64,000 nucleotides of DNA from Hofstenia miamia (taxonomy: Eukaryota; Xenacoelomorpha; Acoela), in contig SCFE01000059.1 of the NCBI GenBank assembly GCA_004352715.1, positions 719,021 through 783,020 on the forward strand, read 5' to 3'. The notes beneath the pieces are model-generated. The model made no database searches and was not told where the DNA came from. It was given only the letters and a program-made list of their open reading frames with translations. The position numbers and the translations under genes were made by a program. Of this stretch, positions 1 through 12,922 are shown piece by piece. Within the stretch, counting starts at the first letter, position 1. Each line of letters opens with the position of its first letter.

Positions 1-509
1 ATCCATATATATTGGTGGTCTAGTTATTTACTAGTAGTTGTGGGTCAAAAGAAACCGAGTCGTTTTTGGTTTTGGGTCAAGCATTCGAAAATGGTTACAT
101 CATGATTCAGGTCATATTTCAAAATATGTGAAGTATCCCTCACTTTTATATAAAATTGTATAATTATATAATGAAATATGCAATTTGTTATGGTTGATTC
201 TCAATTTATATCTTAACAAATTCTTGCATTGGCAATTTTTTCTTTAATTTTTATTGCTGTAGATTCATTAGAGTGTTCTCATTAGAGTTCTCAATATTCG
301 AATTAATCGGTTTTTATATTTTGTTAGAACTCTAAATTTTAAAATTATTTTCTTCAGTTATGGAAAAGGTGCTGAAATTCAGATTTGAAGATATTTCACG
401 GTTGGTTACCACAATTTTATGAGTAATTACAAATCAGATTGCTTTATCTTAAACAATCACTGGAGGCAAACATTACCACACACTGTTGACTACCTGTAAT
501 AATTGATAG
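1..509 (+). repeat. copy A of a ~510-bp direct repeat
   Basis: Near-identical (a few substitutions and small indels) to 11652-12169. Both end at AATTGATAG and diverge after it. No coding potential seen. The left boundary is cut by the window edge. Confidence 0.9.
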
Positions 510-943
510 TTTGCTTAAAATCAATCGGAATCTTATGTTTTCGAGTACTAATGTTTTCAATTTTTATTATTTTTTCATGAATTCTATTTATCAATTATAT
601 TTAATGGATAACTGTGTAGATGTGAATTTTAGGACATTAAATTCTAGTTCAGAAACTAAACTTGAGTGCATTTCAAAGTGTGGTAATTAATATCATTATT
701 TTTATTTGAAAAGGTGTTGTGTTGATTAGAACTTGTCATTGACAATACCGAAGTCAAGTGCGGGGGAATAGTTTAGTTAGATTTTGCTTTTATGAATCTT
801 AATTCCATTAAAAAAATTTCAAAATTTATGAGGGTTTCCTTAAAAAATTTTATGAGTCACGAACTATTGAGGATATTTAGAACCTGAAAGCATCACAAAT
901 TCTGACTTTGCAGAGGACCAACTTAGATTTGACTATATCAAGA
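510..943. other. AT-rich sequence, nothing recognised
   Basis: No exon, RNA gene or repeat boundary could be supported here. Confidence 0.5.
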
Positions 944-1943
944 NNNNNNNNNNNNNNNNNNNNNNNNNNNNNNNNNNNNNNNNNNNNNNNNNNNNNNNNN
1001 NNNNNNNNNNNNNNNNNNNNNNNNNNNNNNNNNNNNNNNNNNNNNNNNNNNNNNNNNNNNNNNNNNNNNNNNNNNNNNNNNNNNNNNNNNNNNNNNNNNN
1101 NNNNNNNNNNNNNNNNNNNNNNNNNNNNNNNNNNNNNNNNNNNNNNNNNNNNNNNNNNNNNNNNNNNNNNNNNNNNNNNNNNNNNNNNNNNNNNNNNNNN
1201 NNNNNNNNNNNNNNNNNNNNNNNNNNNNNNNNNNNNNNNNNNNNNNNNNNNNNNNNNNNNNNNNNNNNNNNNNNNNNNNNNNNNNNNNNNNNNNNNNNNN
1301 NNNNNNNNNNNNNNNNNNNNNNNNNNNNNNNNNNNNNNNNNNNNNNNNNNNNNNNNNNNNNNNNNNNNNNNNNNNNNNNNNNNNNNNNNNNNNNNNNNNN
1401 NNNNNNNNNNNNNNNNNNNNNNNNNNNNNNNNNNNNNNNNNNNNNNNNNNNNNNNNNNNNNNNNNNNNNNNNNNNNNNNNNNNNNNNNNNNNNNNNNNNN
1501 NNNNNNNNNNNNNNNNNNNNNNNNNNNNNNNNNNNNNNNNNNNNNNNNNNNNNNNNNNNNNNNNNNNNNNNNNNNNNNNNNNNNNNNNNNNNNNNNNNNN
1601 NNNNNNNNNNNNNNNNNNNNNNNNNNNNNNNNNNNNNNNNNNNNNNNNNNNNNNNNNNNNNNNNNNNNNNNNNNNNNNNNNNNNNNNNNNNNNNNNNNNN
1701 NNNNNNNNNNNNNNNNNNNNNNNNNNNNNNNNNNNNNNNNNNNNNNNNNNNNNNNNNNNNNNNNNNNNNNNNNNNNNNNNNNNNNNNNNNNNNNNNNNNN
1801 NNNNNNNNNNNNNNNNNNNNNNNNNNNNNNNNNNNNNNNNNNNNNNNNNNNNNNNNNNNNNNNNNNNNNNNNNNNNNNNNNNNNNNNNNNNNNNNNNNNN
1901 NNNNNNNNNNNNNNNNNNNNNNNNNNNNNNNNNNNNNNNNNNN
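944..1943. other. assembly gap of 1000 N
   Basis: Exactly 1000 N, so probably a gap of unknown size. BACE N-lobe exons could be hidden here. Confidence 0.99.
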
Positions 1944-2635
1944 AGTGAGTAACTATAAGGTGCGGGTCAGTAGCTATTTACCAACTTCCAGGACTGCATT
2001 TTATCGATTTGAGGGAACGGCGCCTTGTTAATTCCATAAATTGTCTGTGTTGATTTACAATGTATGCCTAATCAGATTATTCTAAACATTTATTAGAATT
2101 TAGACACTTTAATTTTACATTTAAATTAATATTGTAAATATTTGTTTTATTTATTCTGTAAACATTTGGTAAAGTCTAAATTCATATTTTAAGTAATGAT
2201 TAAAAATATTTTTCATGGGTTTTAAAAACTTAGTTCTTACAATTTTATTTTTGGTAAACTTCTGAATTGGTTGACTTTAGTGCTTAGCATTGTATCTTTT
2301 ATTGAAGAACACATAATTTTTCATTCGATGATATGAGTGGCCACTTAGCAAAAACAAATGTATTGCTGAAATATAAACAAACGCAATTCTAAAAAATAAT
2401 ATATACGTATACATTACAAAATACATAAATATTCACGATTACTTAAGGGCACTCGTGTTAGATGTTTTGCATCCATGCATGTAATTGATTGGATATACTC
2501 AGTAATAATTGTTTGGTCAATAAATAATACTTAATTTCTCTCCTAAAATGCTTCTAATTTTGTTCGATATTTATAGCAACGTTCACATTATTCCAGAATG
2601 TGTAAGTTTTTGTAAATGACTCTTGGTTTTAAAAT
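1944..2635. other. AT-rich sequence, nothing recognised
   Basis: No conserved exon or element end was found. Confidence 0.5.
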
Positions 2636-2880
2636 CCATGGTCTCTAACTTTGCCCATGACACGATTCAATGGGTTTGGGAGATCAATGCACATATAGAG
2701 AAACAGTTTAAGTTCTTTGCTGCTTCCATGGGCTCGAAATATTATGAAAAATGTAGGTGTTTTCGACATTTTGAATTTTTAAAGAAAAATAATCTTTTCA
2801 ACTACTTCAGACACAGCAGTAGATTTAATAGAAATGCTCAACATGTTATTGCAGCATATCTTGGAAATACCTAAGGACTG
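2636..2880 (+). repeat. old dispersed repeat, copy 1
   Basis: Alignable by eye to 8904-9150 (shared blocks CTCTAACTTTGC.CATG, TTTGCTGCTTC/TTTGCTTCTG, CAGCAGTAGATTTAA and others), clearly diverged. The open frame 2623-2874 covers it but is not preserved in the other copy. Confidence 0.6.
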
Positions 2881-2884
2881 CAAC

Positions 2885-2958
2885 AAATGATTGGAAAAGC
2901 AATGATAAAAACTGTTGATATCATATCAACAGTTTTATCATTGCTTTTCCAATCATTT
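2885..2958. repeat. near-perfect 74-bp palindrome (hairpin)
   Basis: Two ~35-nt arms, AAATGATTGGAAAAGCAATG... and its reverse complement, meet with almost no spacer and differ by one A. It follows directly after the dispersed repeat. Confidence 0.9.
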
Positions 2959-5900
2959 TTGTAGCGCTAGAAAAGCGACAATAGGCAAAAATGACTTTTA
3001 GGCATAGTTTGTTTGCTTCATTATTAATTCAGAAAAAAAATTAGCAGGTACATATACTTCTAAATATGTTGATAATCTCATTAAATTTGCTCTTTGCCAC
3101 ATTTTTCGAACTTGAAAAATCATTCTCATGGAGTAATCGCTGTTCTAGTGATGTAAACATTATATGTATATGCATGTGATGTGCAAATAAGTTAGGGTTC
3201 TGCGGAACCAAAACTTTTTTTTATCCCAGCCCTATTTAATCAAATTTGTTCTTGTCCCCATAGTCCCAAGTCCCATATCATAAACTCTATTGATAATAAT
3301 TGGATTAGCTTACCACATTTGTATATTTACAAAATATCTTGAGCTAATAATGCAACACTTTTACTGCTATTCCCTTTTGTATTTTTGAAGAAGGCGGTCT
3401 AGAGTGCATTAAGAATAACTAATGTTTACGGTTCCAGTCTTAGTCCCATTGAGTTTTTAGGTCTCATGTGCGAACCCCATAAGACAATGACTAGTAAATT
3501 CCATGGGACAACATGTAGAAGGTTTTGTAGCACTCTAATATAATAATAAATGCGTGCGCAGACAAATTTAGCGATAGGCAATTTCATCTATCGTAAAAAT
3601 TAGTTTGGCTTAAAATGTGTTTTTACAAATTGTATTTTTACGAATTTCTAGATATATTAATTAGCTTTGAAGGTTTGATGCAGAACCCCTTAGATATTCT
3701 CAATCTAAATAGAGTCTTTCCTCGATTGGAAATATTTGGAAATTAATATTTAATCATGCGTTTTATCACCTAATACATTATGCAGGCTGTTAATTTTAGT
3801 TAAGAAATTGAATATGAATGCGGACTGGTCTCCAGAGTAAGGTGTAATTGTAGTAAAGATATATTTTCCATTGTTGTTGTCTATTTGATTTTTCCTTATC
3901 ACCTAACATGTTAATGAAAGGGAACAATGTGCGCATTGTATATATTTGATTTGAGTTTCAAAGAAAGAAGCCATTTAATGTACCCTGGCCTGATGGAAAC
4001 TCAGCTTTTTGGAGTTAAATTATTTTAGCTCAATTAATTGCTTAATTACGTTTTATATGTAGCTCAAAGAGGAAACAATTCGTTTGAGCCAACTACTTTT
4101 AATGAGAGCGTCCAAAATTGTTCATAAAATTTATTCTTTTCAGAAAAATGTAAGCATTGGCACTTTAATCGCACAGTAAGCTCTTTAGAATCAACTTACT
4201 TTAAGTTCTTTCTAGAAAAATATTTTTTAAATCTATAAAGAGGTGGTTCTATGTAATCTAAGATTGACTCATGGCGGTTTTCTAGAACCAGTTAGACTTG
4301 AAATTATGGAGAGACTGAGTTATAATCCTCTGATCAAGGAAAAATTTCCTTCCATAAAAATCATTTGTAAAACTAAACCGCTTATTCACACTTTAAGCAG
4401 TTTTGTATATAATTTAAACGGTGATTTTAAGCAAATCCATACATCTTTCTGCTATTTGATTCTTTATTTTCTAAATAATCTGTCGTTTATTGAACTTCAG
4501 CTTTAATTTCATTATCTTGCATACCGATACGATAATTAAAGTTTGTTTTATGTAAATATTACAGTTCCGACAAAAAGTTTGTCTCGTATTTTTTTAATAT
4601 TTATACCAAGGACTCCTAAAAATTAAGATTTTTTATATATACAGAAAATATCAGTTTTTGCCGAATTCTCCACTTGTTCTCTAAAATTGTTCCAAATATT
4701 TACTTAATGTTCACACCAGATGCAACAAGTTCATTGATGACAATGTTAAAAACGAGTTTCAATAAAACACGCAATTAACGCAGTGTGTGAATTTAATTTT
4801 AATGTTTCCAAGCAAATCTTTAATACTTGATTCGCCCATTTAATCAAATCAAGGAGTGAATGGAGTTGAGTTTATTTATAATCAAGTGACAGCGATCTCA
4901 CTTATCTTAAATACATATTTATTTGTATGAAGAGCTGAAATTATCAATTTTATTTCAGTGCAAGAAAAATTCTATTAAAAGTTCAACTTGGAAATTTAAA
5001 TCGCTAAAGATATGACTTCATAGCTATCCGATTGATTGAGGAGTTCTGTATAATATTGAATGCCACTATAATTTTGGGTCTCGCAATTAAAATGTTAAAC
5101 ATACAAAACCCGATATTTCAATGTTCTGAGCTGCTTACGAAATTTATATGCAACACTGACAAAAAATTTCATTAATCGTATGTACAGACGTCAATTTCAA
5201 GGTTGAAAATTATATGAATTTTTGCTAAAGCCGATTACCATATTACTGAAATCACATCGACAACATGTCGACAGAAATTTATGTATGTAATCTGACAGAC
5301 AAACCTCGGTTTGGAATTGAATATTCCGCTTGAATTGTGTCAGATAAGCAAATGAATATCTAACCCCAATAGATTGACAGGTAAATGTCTCAAAATCATA
5401 AACAAATTAATGGAAGTCTGGAAGCGTGATCAATGTGATATGTTTTGAACAATATGTGAAACATAATCAGTGTTCTAAAATGGGGTAATTAGGCCAATAA
5501 TATTACAATGTGACAAATGTACTCCAGAAAAGTTGATATTTTGCTCGCACAGCAAATGCTTCTTTTCGGTTTTAGAATCATATTAATTTCTTACTACGAA
5601 TTAATAAACAATTTAATATTGAATAAACTAGAAAGCCAACATTTTGCAAAATTTCATTTTGTCAATGAAATCTTGCAGTAATTTGCAATTGAAATAAGAT
5701 TCTGCGTGCTCTTTTGATGTTGAAAAACGTTCTCATCACACTATAGTAAATCATAAATTTATTATTAGTTCATCTACGTGTGAATTACTAAGATATTGCA
5801 AACAAACATTTAATTGGAGTTTTTCATAACAAATCAAGTCAATTAAGAATATCAAAAAAACTTTAACAAAAGCAATTACAGACGAAGTAATGTAATCAGA

Positions 5901-7900
5901 TATCATTTTCGAATTTCTTTCATACATTATTCGATATTTTAAATAAATAGTAATAATAATAATAAAACTCATTTAATATTATTCATATGAAAGTTACAAA
6001 CTAATATATATGTTGTAGGCTTGTACCAGTTTACGCAGTAAAGTTTAATACATATAATGTATTTTTACTCAATGGGTATTATTTGTAAAAAAACAGTAAT
6101 AGAGTCAAGGGGTTAGGCGTCTATAGGACCCTATGATAAAATTTCTGCCCATCCTGGGTCATTCTCTTGCTGTTTGATGAATTTCTAATAATCCGTAATT
6201 TACAAAAAGAAATTATTTTCATAAAATTATAAGAAAATGTTTAATAACAATATCTATGACGATTGTATCAATTTTCTCATGTATTAGCAAAATATATTTG
6301 AAAATCTTGTAAAGAGCATCTGAGCAATTTTGAGAAAATACACGGTTCCTTTCTAATTGATTGAGTGAAATTTTGCTGTATCTCTAATAAATTAGTTTAT
6401 TTAAATATGTAAGTGCAAATTCTATTAAGATTCTATATGCACAACTGAGGCTGTTAATCTCGATTTTTCCATAATATTCTTCATTCTAAATTTCATGAGG
6501 TTTTGAATCCTCATAAATTTCTCTACATGTTATGATAAGAATTTGAATTTCTTGCTGATGTTCTAGTCGAACTTTCTACTATGGCGTTTATATTTATATA
6601 TAGATCATCTATTTTTGCTAAAATTATGCATTATTAACAAAATAGAATATTGAATTACAGTAATATTTTAGCTTAGCAAGAAAAGGAAACACTTCTACAT
6701 AGACTTAGTTTTACTGAGTTACTTTTAATTTGCATTGGTGGTTGGTTAATCTTTTTTTCTGTAACATAGTAATGACAATTTCAAATTTCTGGAGAATACA
6801 AAAAGAGGTCTAGAAATGGAGGTGTCATATCAATAAATTTGAAACTCGCAATTCTTAGTAAATCAGTAATTTGAAAATTGAATGATCTTAGCTGATTGTA
6901 AAAGTTCTATGTAGGAATGAAATTGCATTTTTGTAGGTTTAGAATCGAAACTTCTACCATGTAAAATAACATTAAGATAAAGGAGATGGTGAAACCCTAA
7001 TATTACTAGGTTATTAAATGAAATGGGGAATTTTTTTGTACAACAAATTTTGAACAATTAATGCAAAATTCTAAAATTTTAAGGATTTATAAAAGTCAAT
7101 AGTATTATGAATACATTTGAAATATGTGATATAGGGAATTTATTATGTTGAAGAAAAATTAACAGATTGGGAGAGATTTCAGAAGCACCCTCTCCTAGAT
7201 CCACCAGTTTTCAGTATCTGAATTAGAAATTTATAGTTTTTTTAAAACATGCTGAATTTTTCATTCAGAATGCTGATGTACTTGTACATGCTCATCTTAG
7301 CAATATTGATGACTAGGGCAACCCACGCCATTATGTTTGGATGTTTGATTGCTGTTGAGGGGTAGTGTGATTGAATCTTGATGATTCTACAGGGTCTCTA
7401 ACAAATACACTGGGTTTACAGATCCAGTGTAGAGATTTTTTTAATTCATACAAAAGGCCAGTTTCATTGAGCGCTTTGATTGTGTACAATATAGTATTTG
7501 AGAAATATCCAAATTGTGCTGACTTAATTAGGTGCTGATGGCCAGCAACAGACATCTGTGGATTAAAATAACTCATAGGTAGGAATCTGTTTTTCTAGGA
7601 TTTTAGTTTAGCTTTCATAGTTAGGGACTTATTCATCTCTTTTTGAAAAAAAAATGAGAAAGCTTTTTTTATTTCTCATAAGATAGAAGGACCAGTAGAG
7701 ACTTGTAGTTTTACGGGAAAAATGGGGAGACAACCCCCCGTGGTCTAAATTCTTCAACAAATATATGTCATAATTAACATCTGCACTGAAACTTTGCGGA
7801 GATTATTTATAATTTGGAAGCAGTTCTTTTAACTGCCCTTATAATTTATTAGATACAAAATTTGGTGGATTGTAGACAAAAGGCCTAATATTTAAATATG
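2959..7900. other. 5-kb AT-rich stretch, no gene recognised
   Basis: Only chance-length open frames, such as 4243-4506 (+), whose start is TTG and whose product I do not recognise. No splice-bounded exon resembling BACE or another known protein was seen. A short Ca/Pro-type text repeat around 3190-3330 (GTCCCAAGTCCCAT and similar) resembles one near 37280-37360. Confidence 0.4.
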
Positions 7901-7929
7901 TTTGATATATTCTTAAGAATGTGTAATAT

Positions 7930-8225
7930 TATTTGAAAAAAAGTTGGAAAGTCGGACAAATATTTGCCAAATATTTGCAAGGTCTGTTAAATTTTAGGGA
8001 AACTTTCGGCAAGGTTTGTTAAGTTTTAGGGAAAAGCAAGTTATTTTAAAAAATTGCCAAATATTTTACAAATATTTGCCAAACCCTTGGATCGTTTTGC
8101 AAATGAAATACAAAAATTTGGCACTAATTTAGAATTGTTATCAAGGTTGCAAAAATTTACCAGCGTTTTGCTCTTCATGGGGGGACTGCAGTCCCATAGT
8201 CCCCCCTTAAATCTGCCACTGTGCA
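7930..8225. repeat. internally repetitive AT-rich repeat with a C-run/G-run end
   Basis: Repeats of TATTTGCCAA and GGTTTGTTAAGTTTTAGGGAAA-like words, then GGGGGGACTGCAG...CCCCCC. Read in reverse, the end begins CAGTGGCAGATTTAAGGGGGG, the style of a hAT-type element terminus. The other end was not found. Confidence 0.4.
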
Positions 8226-8903
8226 CAAATATGGTGGCATTTGATGAGCAGTAGATTCTTCTTTCAGACGATTTATATATATTTACAAGGCGTGTCAAAT
8301 TTCCGGTGAGCGAAGAGATGCTCTGGGTACAGAGATCTCCATCAACCTTCCCTGAGATTACAGTTAGCACTGTAGTTTAATCAGGAATGTGCTGTCATCC
8401 GAAAAACCGAAACCGAACCAAAATATTTTTGCATTACCGAGTTATTTGGTTTTTTATTAATGAAGAAAATATTGACTTTATTACAGCTGTTATATTTATC
8501 AAAAAAGAACTTAAAGAACGTAGAGAGGTAATGCAGAAAATTTTACCCAAGATGTTTTGTAGTTTCATGCTGGTTTTATTCTTAGAATTTTCAAAACGGT
8601 ATTAAGATTTAGTTGCCACATTGAAATACAATTTTTCAAAAAAATATATAATTAGAACATGTTTTCTTTGATCTTTCATTTTCATTGCGCATTGTTTGCC
8701 AGTTCTTCGATAGTAGTTCTAATTAACCCTCAAACAACCCAGGAATTTTTAAACAATTTTCATCACATACAAAAATATTTTAAATTCTTATAGCTAACAT
8801 ACTATTAAAACCTGAAAGCAACACTTGATAGAGGAAAGTCTTCTCTTTCTTTTTCTCTCTAAATTCACGACCCGACTCTGTCCCATCGAGGCGTGCAACC
8901 CCG
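8226..8903. other. AT-rich sequence, nothing recognised
   Basis: No supported feature. Confidence 0.4.
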
Positions 8904-9150
8904 CGACCTCTAACTTTGCGCATGGCTCAACTTAATCGGTTTGGAATATGTTTGCACGCATCAAGAAAGTCAATGGTCTTTTTTGCTTCTGTGAGCTCAA
9001 AACCCTCTAAATACGTGAACATTAACTGTGAAAAGAATTTAAATTTTTTTCAAAAATTGGAAATTTGCAAAAAAAATTGTTAATATTTTCAACAACCTCA
9101 GCTACAGCAATACGCTTTAAAAGAAATTTTCAATATTGCATTAAAGTATG
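8904..9150 (+). repeat. old dispersed repeat, copy 2
   Basis: Diverged copy of 2636-2880. Its left flank (8868-8905, CACGACCCGACTCTGTCCC...) is G+C-rich and may belong to the same repeat. Confidence 0.55.
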
Positions 9151-9816
9151 TTCCCCAATAGACCTTCCATTACCCCAAAATTTTCAAATTTGTTCATGCG
9201 CTTGGAAAATAAATGTGAAAAAACGGATTATACTTTAGAACGGATGTCAAGCTGTCTGAGGGTTAAAGGAAGCACAGAAATTTTGTATCGACTGCTTTTT
9301 GCATAGGTGTAATTGTAATTAACTTTTATTAAGCATGTTTACTAAAATTATTATTTATAATGGTCAGTTGCGAAGCAATGAAACGTTATTTATAATAACC
9401 ACATAAAAATAGCTTAAAAATTTCTGGCTTTATTCAAAGTGAAAGCAGGCACGTATGAGATGCCATTGCTTTATCCAATATTATAAAATCAAGAATATAC
9501 TGAATACTCCATTAGATAAAATTGAGCTGGAAGTTTTCGCAAAGTCAACCTATAGTATCATTTAAATTTTTTCTAAAGAATGTAATATGTCGATGAAATT
9601 AATATATTTTGGATTTTTTCTCATTGAATTTTATGAAAGTCGTATTAATTTTTGGCATCATAAATACGTCTACAGCAATATATGTTGCTAGATTAAAGAT
9701 ATACAAGAGTTAAAACCTCCTCAAACTTGATAACCAAGAAAATTTGGAGTTCTAATAAGTTAAAATATATCAATCTACTTGCTTTATTATTTGTAATAAG
9801 AATGTTTTGTTAAATA

Positions 9817-9858
<42 letters not shown>

Positions 9859-10441
9859 GTGTGTGTTAGGTGCTCAAAAACTAATTTTTGATAGTTTTTT
9901 CTCAAAAATATATTAACGATCAATATTTACGATGAATAGGAATTTATCAAAACTAATATTATTTAGAAATTTCGAAGAAATTTGAACACACCCGGTTCTA
10001 AATTCTTACTGAAAAATATAAATATTTTAGTTCGTTGAGAAATATTTTTCAAAGTACACGAACATAATGAAACTAAATTTTAGGAGATTGACTCATTCTG
10101 GGAAATATTTCGTAAAGCACAAGGAATCGCAGACATCTTTGCAATTCAATTATGTGGTTTGAAAGCCAAGTATCAAGAAGGTTCATCACAAGGTTTTATG
10201 GTATTCTTTAAAGTTTATACAAAAAATCATTAACGATATTCCTGCACCTTTATAATTTGGCCATTGAAATATATTTCAAACAAAGATAAGGAAATAGGAC
10301 AACGCCTCATAGGTGACAATTAATTACATGTTGAGAACGGTAAGGCTTTTAATAAGCTTAAGCATAGTTTGAATTTTAAAAATTAAAATTCTATACTTTA
10401 TAACCAGCCGTAATATCGAATTATGCACTTAGTATTTTATC
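9151..10441. other. AT-rich sequence with a TA microsatellite
   Basis: Nothing recognised except the (TA)n tract at about 9819-9856. Confidence 0.5.
9819..9856. repeat. (TA)n microsatellite
   Basis: About 19 TA units. Confidence 0.95.
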
Positions 10442-10449
10442 TTGCATTG

Positions 10450-10674
10450 CAGGGGCGTACGCAGGATTTTTTGAAGGGGGACATCATCGTCATTTCCCAA
10501 TGCGAAATTTTTTGAAAATATTGAGAAAATAGACCCTAAAAATGCATTTCACGATCCTAAATTTTAAATTTTTCAATTTTTTACGAAAAACATTTTGATT
10601 TATCCAGTCAAAATCAAATTTGGAAACCTGACGGGTGACATTCCACCGTGTCCTCCCTTCTGCGTACGCCACTG
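10450..10674. mobile_element. 225-bp hAT-like miniature element with 8-bp target duplication
   Basis: The ends are CAGGGGCGTACGCAG and, in reverse, CAGTGGCGTACGCAG. The flanks TTGCATTG (10442-10449) and CTGCATTG (10675-10682) match 7 of 8. An 8-bp duplication with CAG-type ends is typical of hAT transposons. It encodes nothing; a - strand open frame inside is incidental. Confidence 0.85.
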
Positions 10675-10682
10675 CTGCATTG

Positions 10683-11651
10683 AGCCCCCTATAAAAAATA
10701 TTTCTGTATCCGCCAATGCCTTACAGATGCATTTATTTTAAAGGAGATGTACACCAATATGGAAAACAATTTACAAGTTCGTGCATTCGGGTTATTGTGT
10801 ATATAATTCCTTCGAATGCAATAATCATGATTATATTTAAACTTATGTTCAAATAGTTCATGTGGACTTAAATTAAGAAATAATAAAAAACATTAATAAA
10901 AAATGTATACTTTTTATGAAAAGATGTTTGGGGATATCAAGAACATCTTGGTAGATATGCCCCAATAATTCTTTTATTCAAATTTTCAGAAGTGAACATT
11001 TAGAAAACAATTATATTATCATCTACTTAACATTTGACCCAGTAGGTAATACTTAAATTGTGCGAGCTAAAAATGTGGGCCTAGCTGCTGGCCCAAAATG
11101 GCATGGGCCAGGTCGTAGGTCAAAAGATTGGGCTCGCTTGCACTTCTGAAGTTGGTACAGTAATGTTCAACAAGATCTATAATTTGATTAAGCAATCCAA
11201 ATATAGAATTGAAGAGAATATATAATGAATGAGCCATTGGTTGAGGTAGGCAGAAGGCGGGCAATGCTGTAGTTGTAGTTGACAGTGTTGTTAAATACGT
11301 AAAAATTTAAAACATAGGAATACGCTATTGATGCTGAATTTTGAAATGCAATGAAGAATATGTCCAAATGCGTTATTGTTTGTTATGCAACAATCTTTTT
11401 AATTTTCGGCTAAATGTGAAAATTTATTCAAGTGGGACAACCACTCTACTACTATACTTCTTGTCTAGCATCTGCAGCAAGAAGAGGAATCCTTTGACTC
11501 TTCATCTTTTTAAGATAGGCATGCGAATCCACTACATTGCATAAAAATTCTTAAAACTAATATTTTAGCAATTATATTTATATTTGGTTTCTACCATACG
11601 CGAAAATAGATATCTAGCAACTAGAGTTAGTCATTTCTATGATTTATTACT
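10683..11651. other. AT-rich sequence, nothing recognised
   Basis: Open frames of 65-67 codons occur on both strands without resemblance to known proteins. Confidence 0.4.
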
Positions 11652-12169
11652 ATCCATATATAGTGGTGGTCTAGTTATTTACTAATAGTTGTGGGTCAAA
11701 AGAAACCGAGTTGTTTTTGGTTTTGGGTCAAGCATTCGAAAATGGTTACATTCAGGTCATATTTCAAAATATGTGAAGTATCCCTCACTTTTGTATAAAA
11801 TTGTATAATTATATAATGAAATATGCAATTTGTTATGGTTGATTCTCAATTTATATCTTAACAAATGCTTACATTAGCAATTTTTTCTTTAGTTTTTATT
11901 GCTGTAGATTCATTAGAGTGTGTTAAAGTTCTCAATATTCATGACCTAGAAAAAATTCGAATTAATAGGTTTTTTATATTTTGTTAGAACTCTAAATTTC
12001 AAAATTATTTTCTTCAGTTATGGAAAACGTGCTGAAATTCAGATTTGAAGATATTTCACGGTTGGTTACCACAATTTTATGAGTAATTACAAATCAGATT
12101 GCTTAATCTTAAACAATCACTGGAGGCAAACATTACCACACACTGTTGACTACCTGTAATAATTGATAG
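11652..12169 (+). repeat. copy B of the ~510-bp direct repeat
   Basis: Near-identical to 1-509. It ends 37 bases before the single N at 12207, close to a contig edge, so it may be a misplaced or allelic contig end rather than a true duplication. Confidence 0.9.
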
Positions 12170-12173
12170 ATTT

Positions 12174-12206
12174 AGGTTAGGAAACCTCTTCTCGACATCT
12201 GAAAAA
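12174..12206 (-). repeat. second copy of the piggyBac start region beside a single N
   Basis: GGTTAGGAAACCTCTTCTCGACATCTGAAAAA repeats 12719-12752 with one or two changes and abuts the N at 12207. Either a second insertion or an assembly duplicate. Confidence 0.7.
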
Positions 12207-12207
12207 N

Positions 12208-12743
12208 TGAACTACGAGATCATCAAGATCATCATCTGTCGACCACATGTGCTCTTGTCTAGAAATATGATGATATCCACTTAAACATAGTATATTTAAG
12301 AATGAGCACATACTATCAAACTATCATATTCAGTTCTTACAGTGCTATTTTCGGAAGCACAGTAGTAATGGTTCGTTTCTTCGACCATCAATTCAAGCAA
12401 TCCGTCTGTGTAGGTCTTAACTACTTCAAAGGGAGTTTTTCCAGTATAGGGTTAAAGCATTTCCGGCATTCGAATTAGTAATTTTATTTCCACTGCACTT
12501 CTGTTATGCGCTTTACTCCATTTTACAGAATCTGTTTGGTTTCTAAGGAAAGCCGCAACATCACTTCTAATGGTTTCTACCCAGCCAACTACGTCCCTTA
12601 TTGGTCCATCGTAGACCCCTGCGCTGCCTTAATCCATGTCTTCTTCATCGCTTAGCGCATCAACATTAGGAGGTATGATAGTAATTTCGTTCTTCTTTTC
12701 GTCTTCTATCAAGATCAAGGGTTAGGAAACCTCTTTTCGACAT
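12208..12743 (-). pseudogene. decayed piggyBac-type transposase, N-terminal part
   Basis: Read on the - strand from an ATG at 12743, the sequence gives MSKRGFLT, then after a frameshift ITIIPPNVDALSDEEDMD, then a frame with WVETIRSDV..., WSKAHN and TPFEVVKTYTDGLLELMVEETNHY. These match the N-terminal pattern of piggyBac transposases (PP-x-VDALSDEE; a TPxExF...ELxxLIVxETNxYA helix). Stops after EEDMD and EML and the frameshift show it is dead. The catalytic DDD region is absent. The identification is from motif order. Confidence 0.7.
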
Positions 12744-12850
12744 CTGAAAAATAATACATTTCAAGAAATAATTATTTTCAATTACTACTTAAAAATTATA
12801 CAAGTAAATAGTAATCAATAAATTATGATAACAGCATCATTGAATTGGTA

Positions 12851-12922
12851 AGTGATAGAGGTGGAGATGATAGCATACACGCCTACATCCCTGAAGGGCC
12901 ACGTTCGGATCCTAGCGAGTGC
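12851..12922 (+). repeat. tRNA-like fragment (possible tRNA-derived SINE head)
   Basis: GTGGAGATGATAGCATACAC resembles a pol III A box and D arm, and GTTCGGATCC resembles a B box, at about the right spacing. A seven-pair acceptor stem cannot be formed and the T stem is poor, so it is not an intact tRNA. Confidence 0.3.

Noticed and set aside
908-1948. 346-codon open frame
   Set aside because: Almost entirely the 1000-N gap.
12851-12922. Functional tRNA gene
   Set aside because: A and B box-like words are present but no acceptor stem forms, so it is kept only as a tRNA-like relic.
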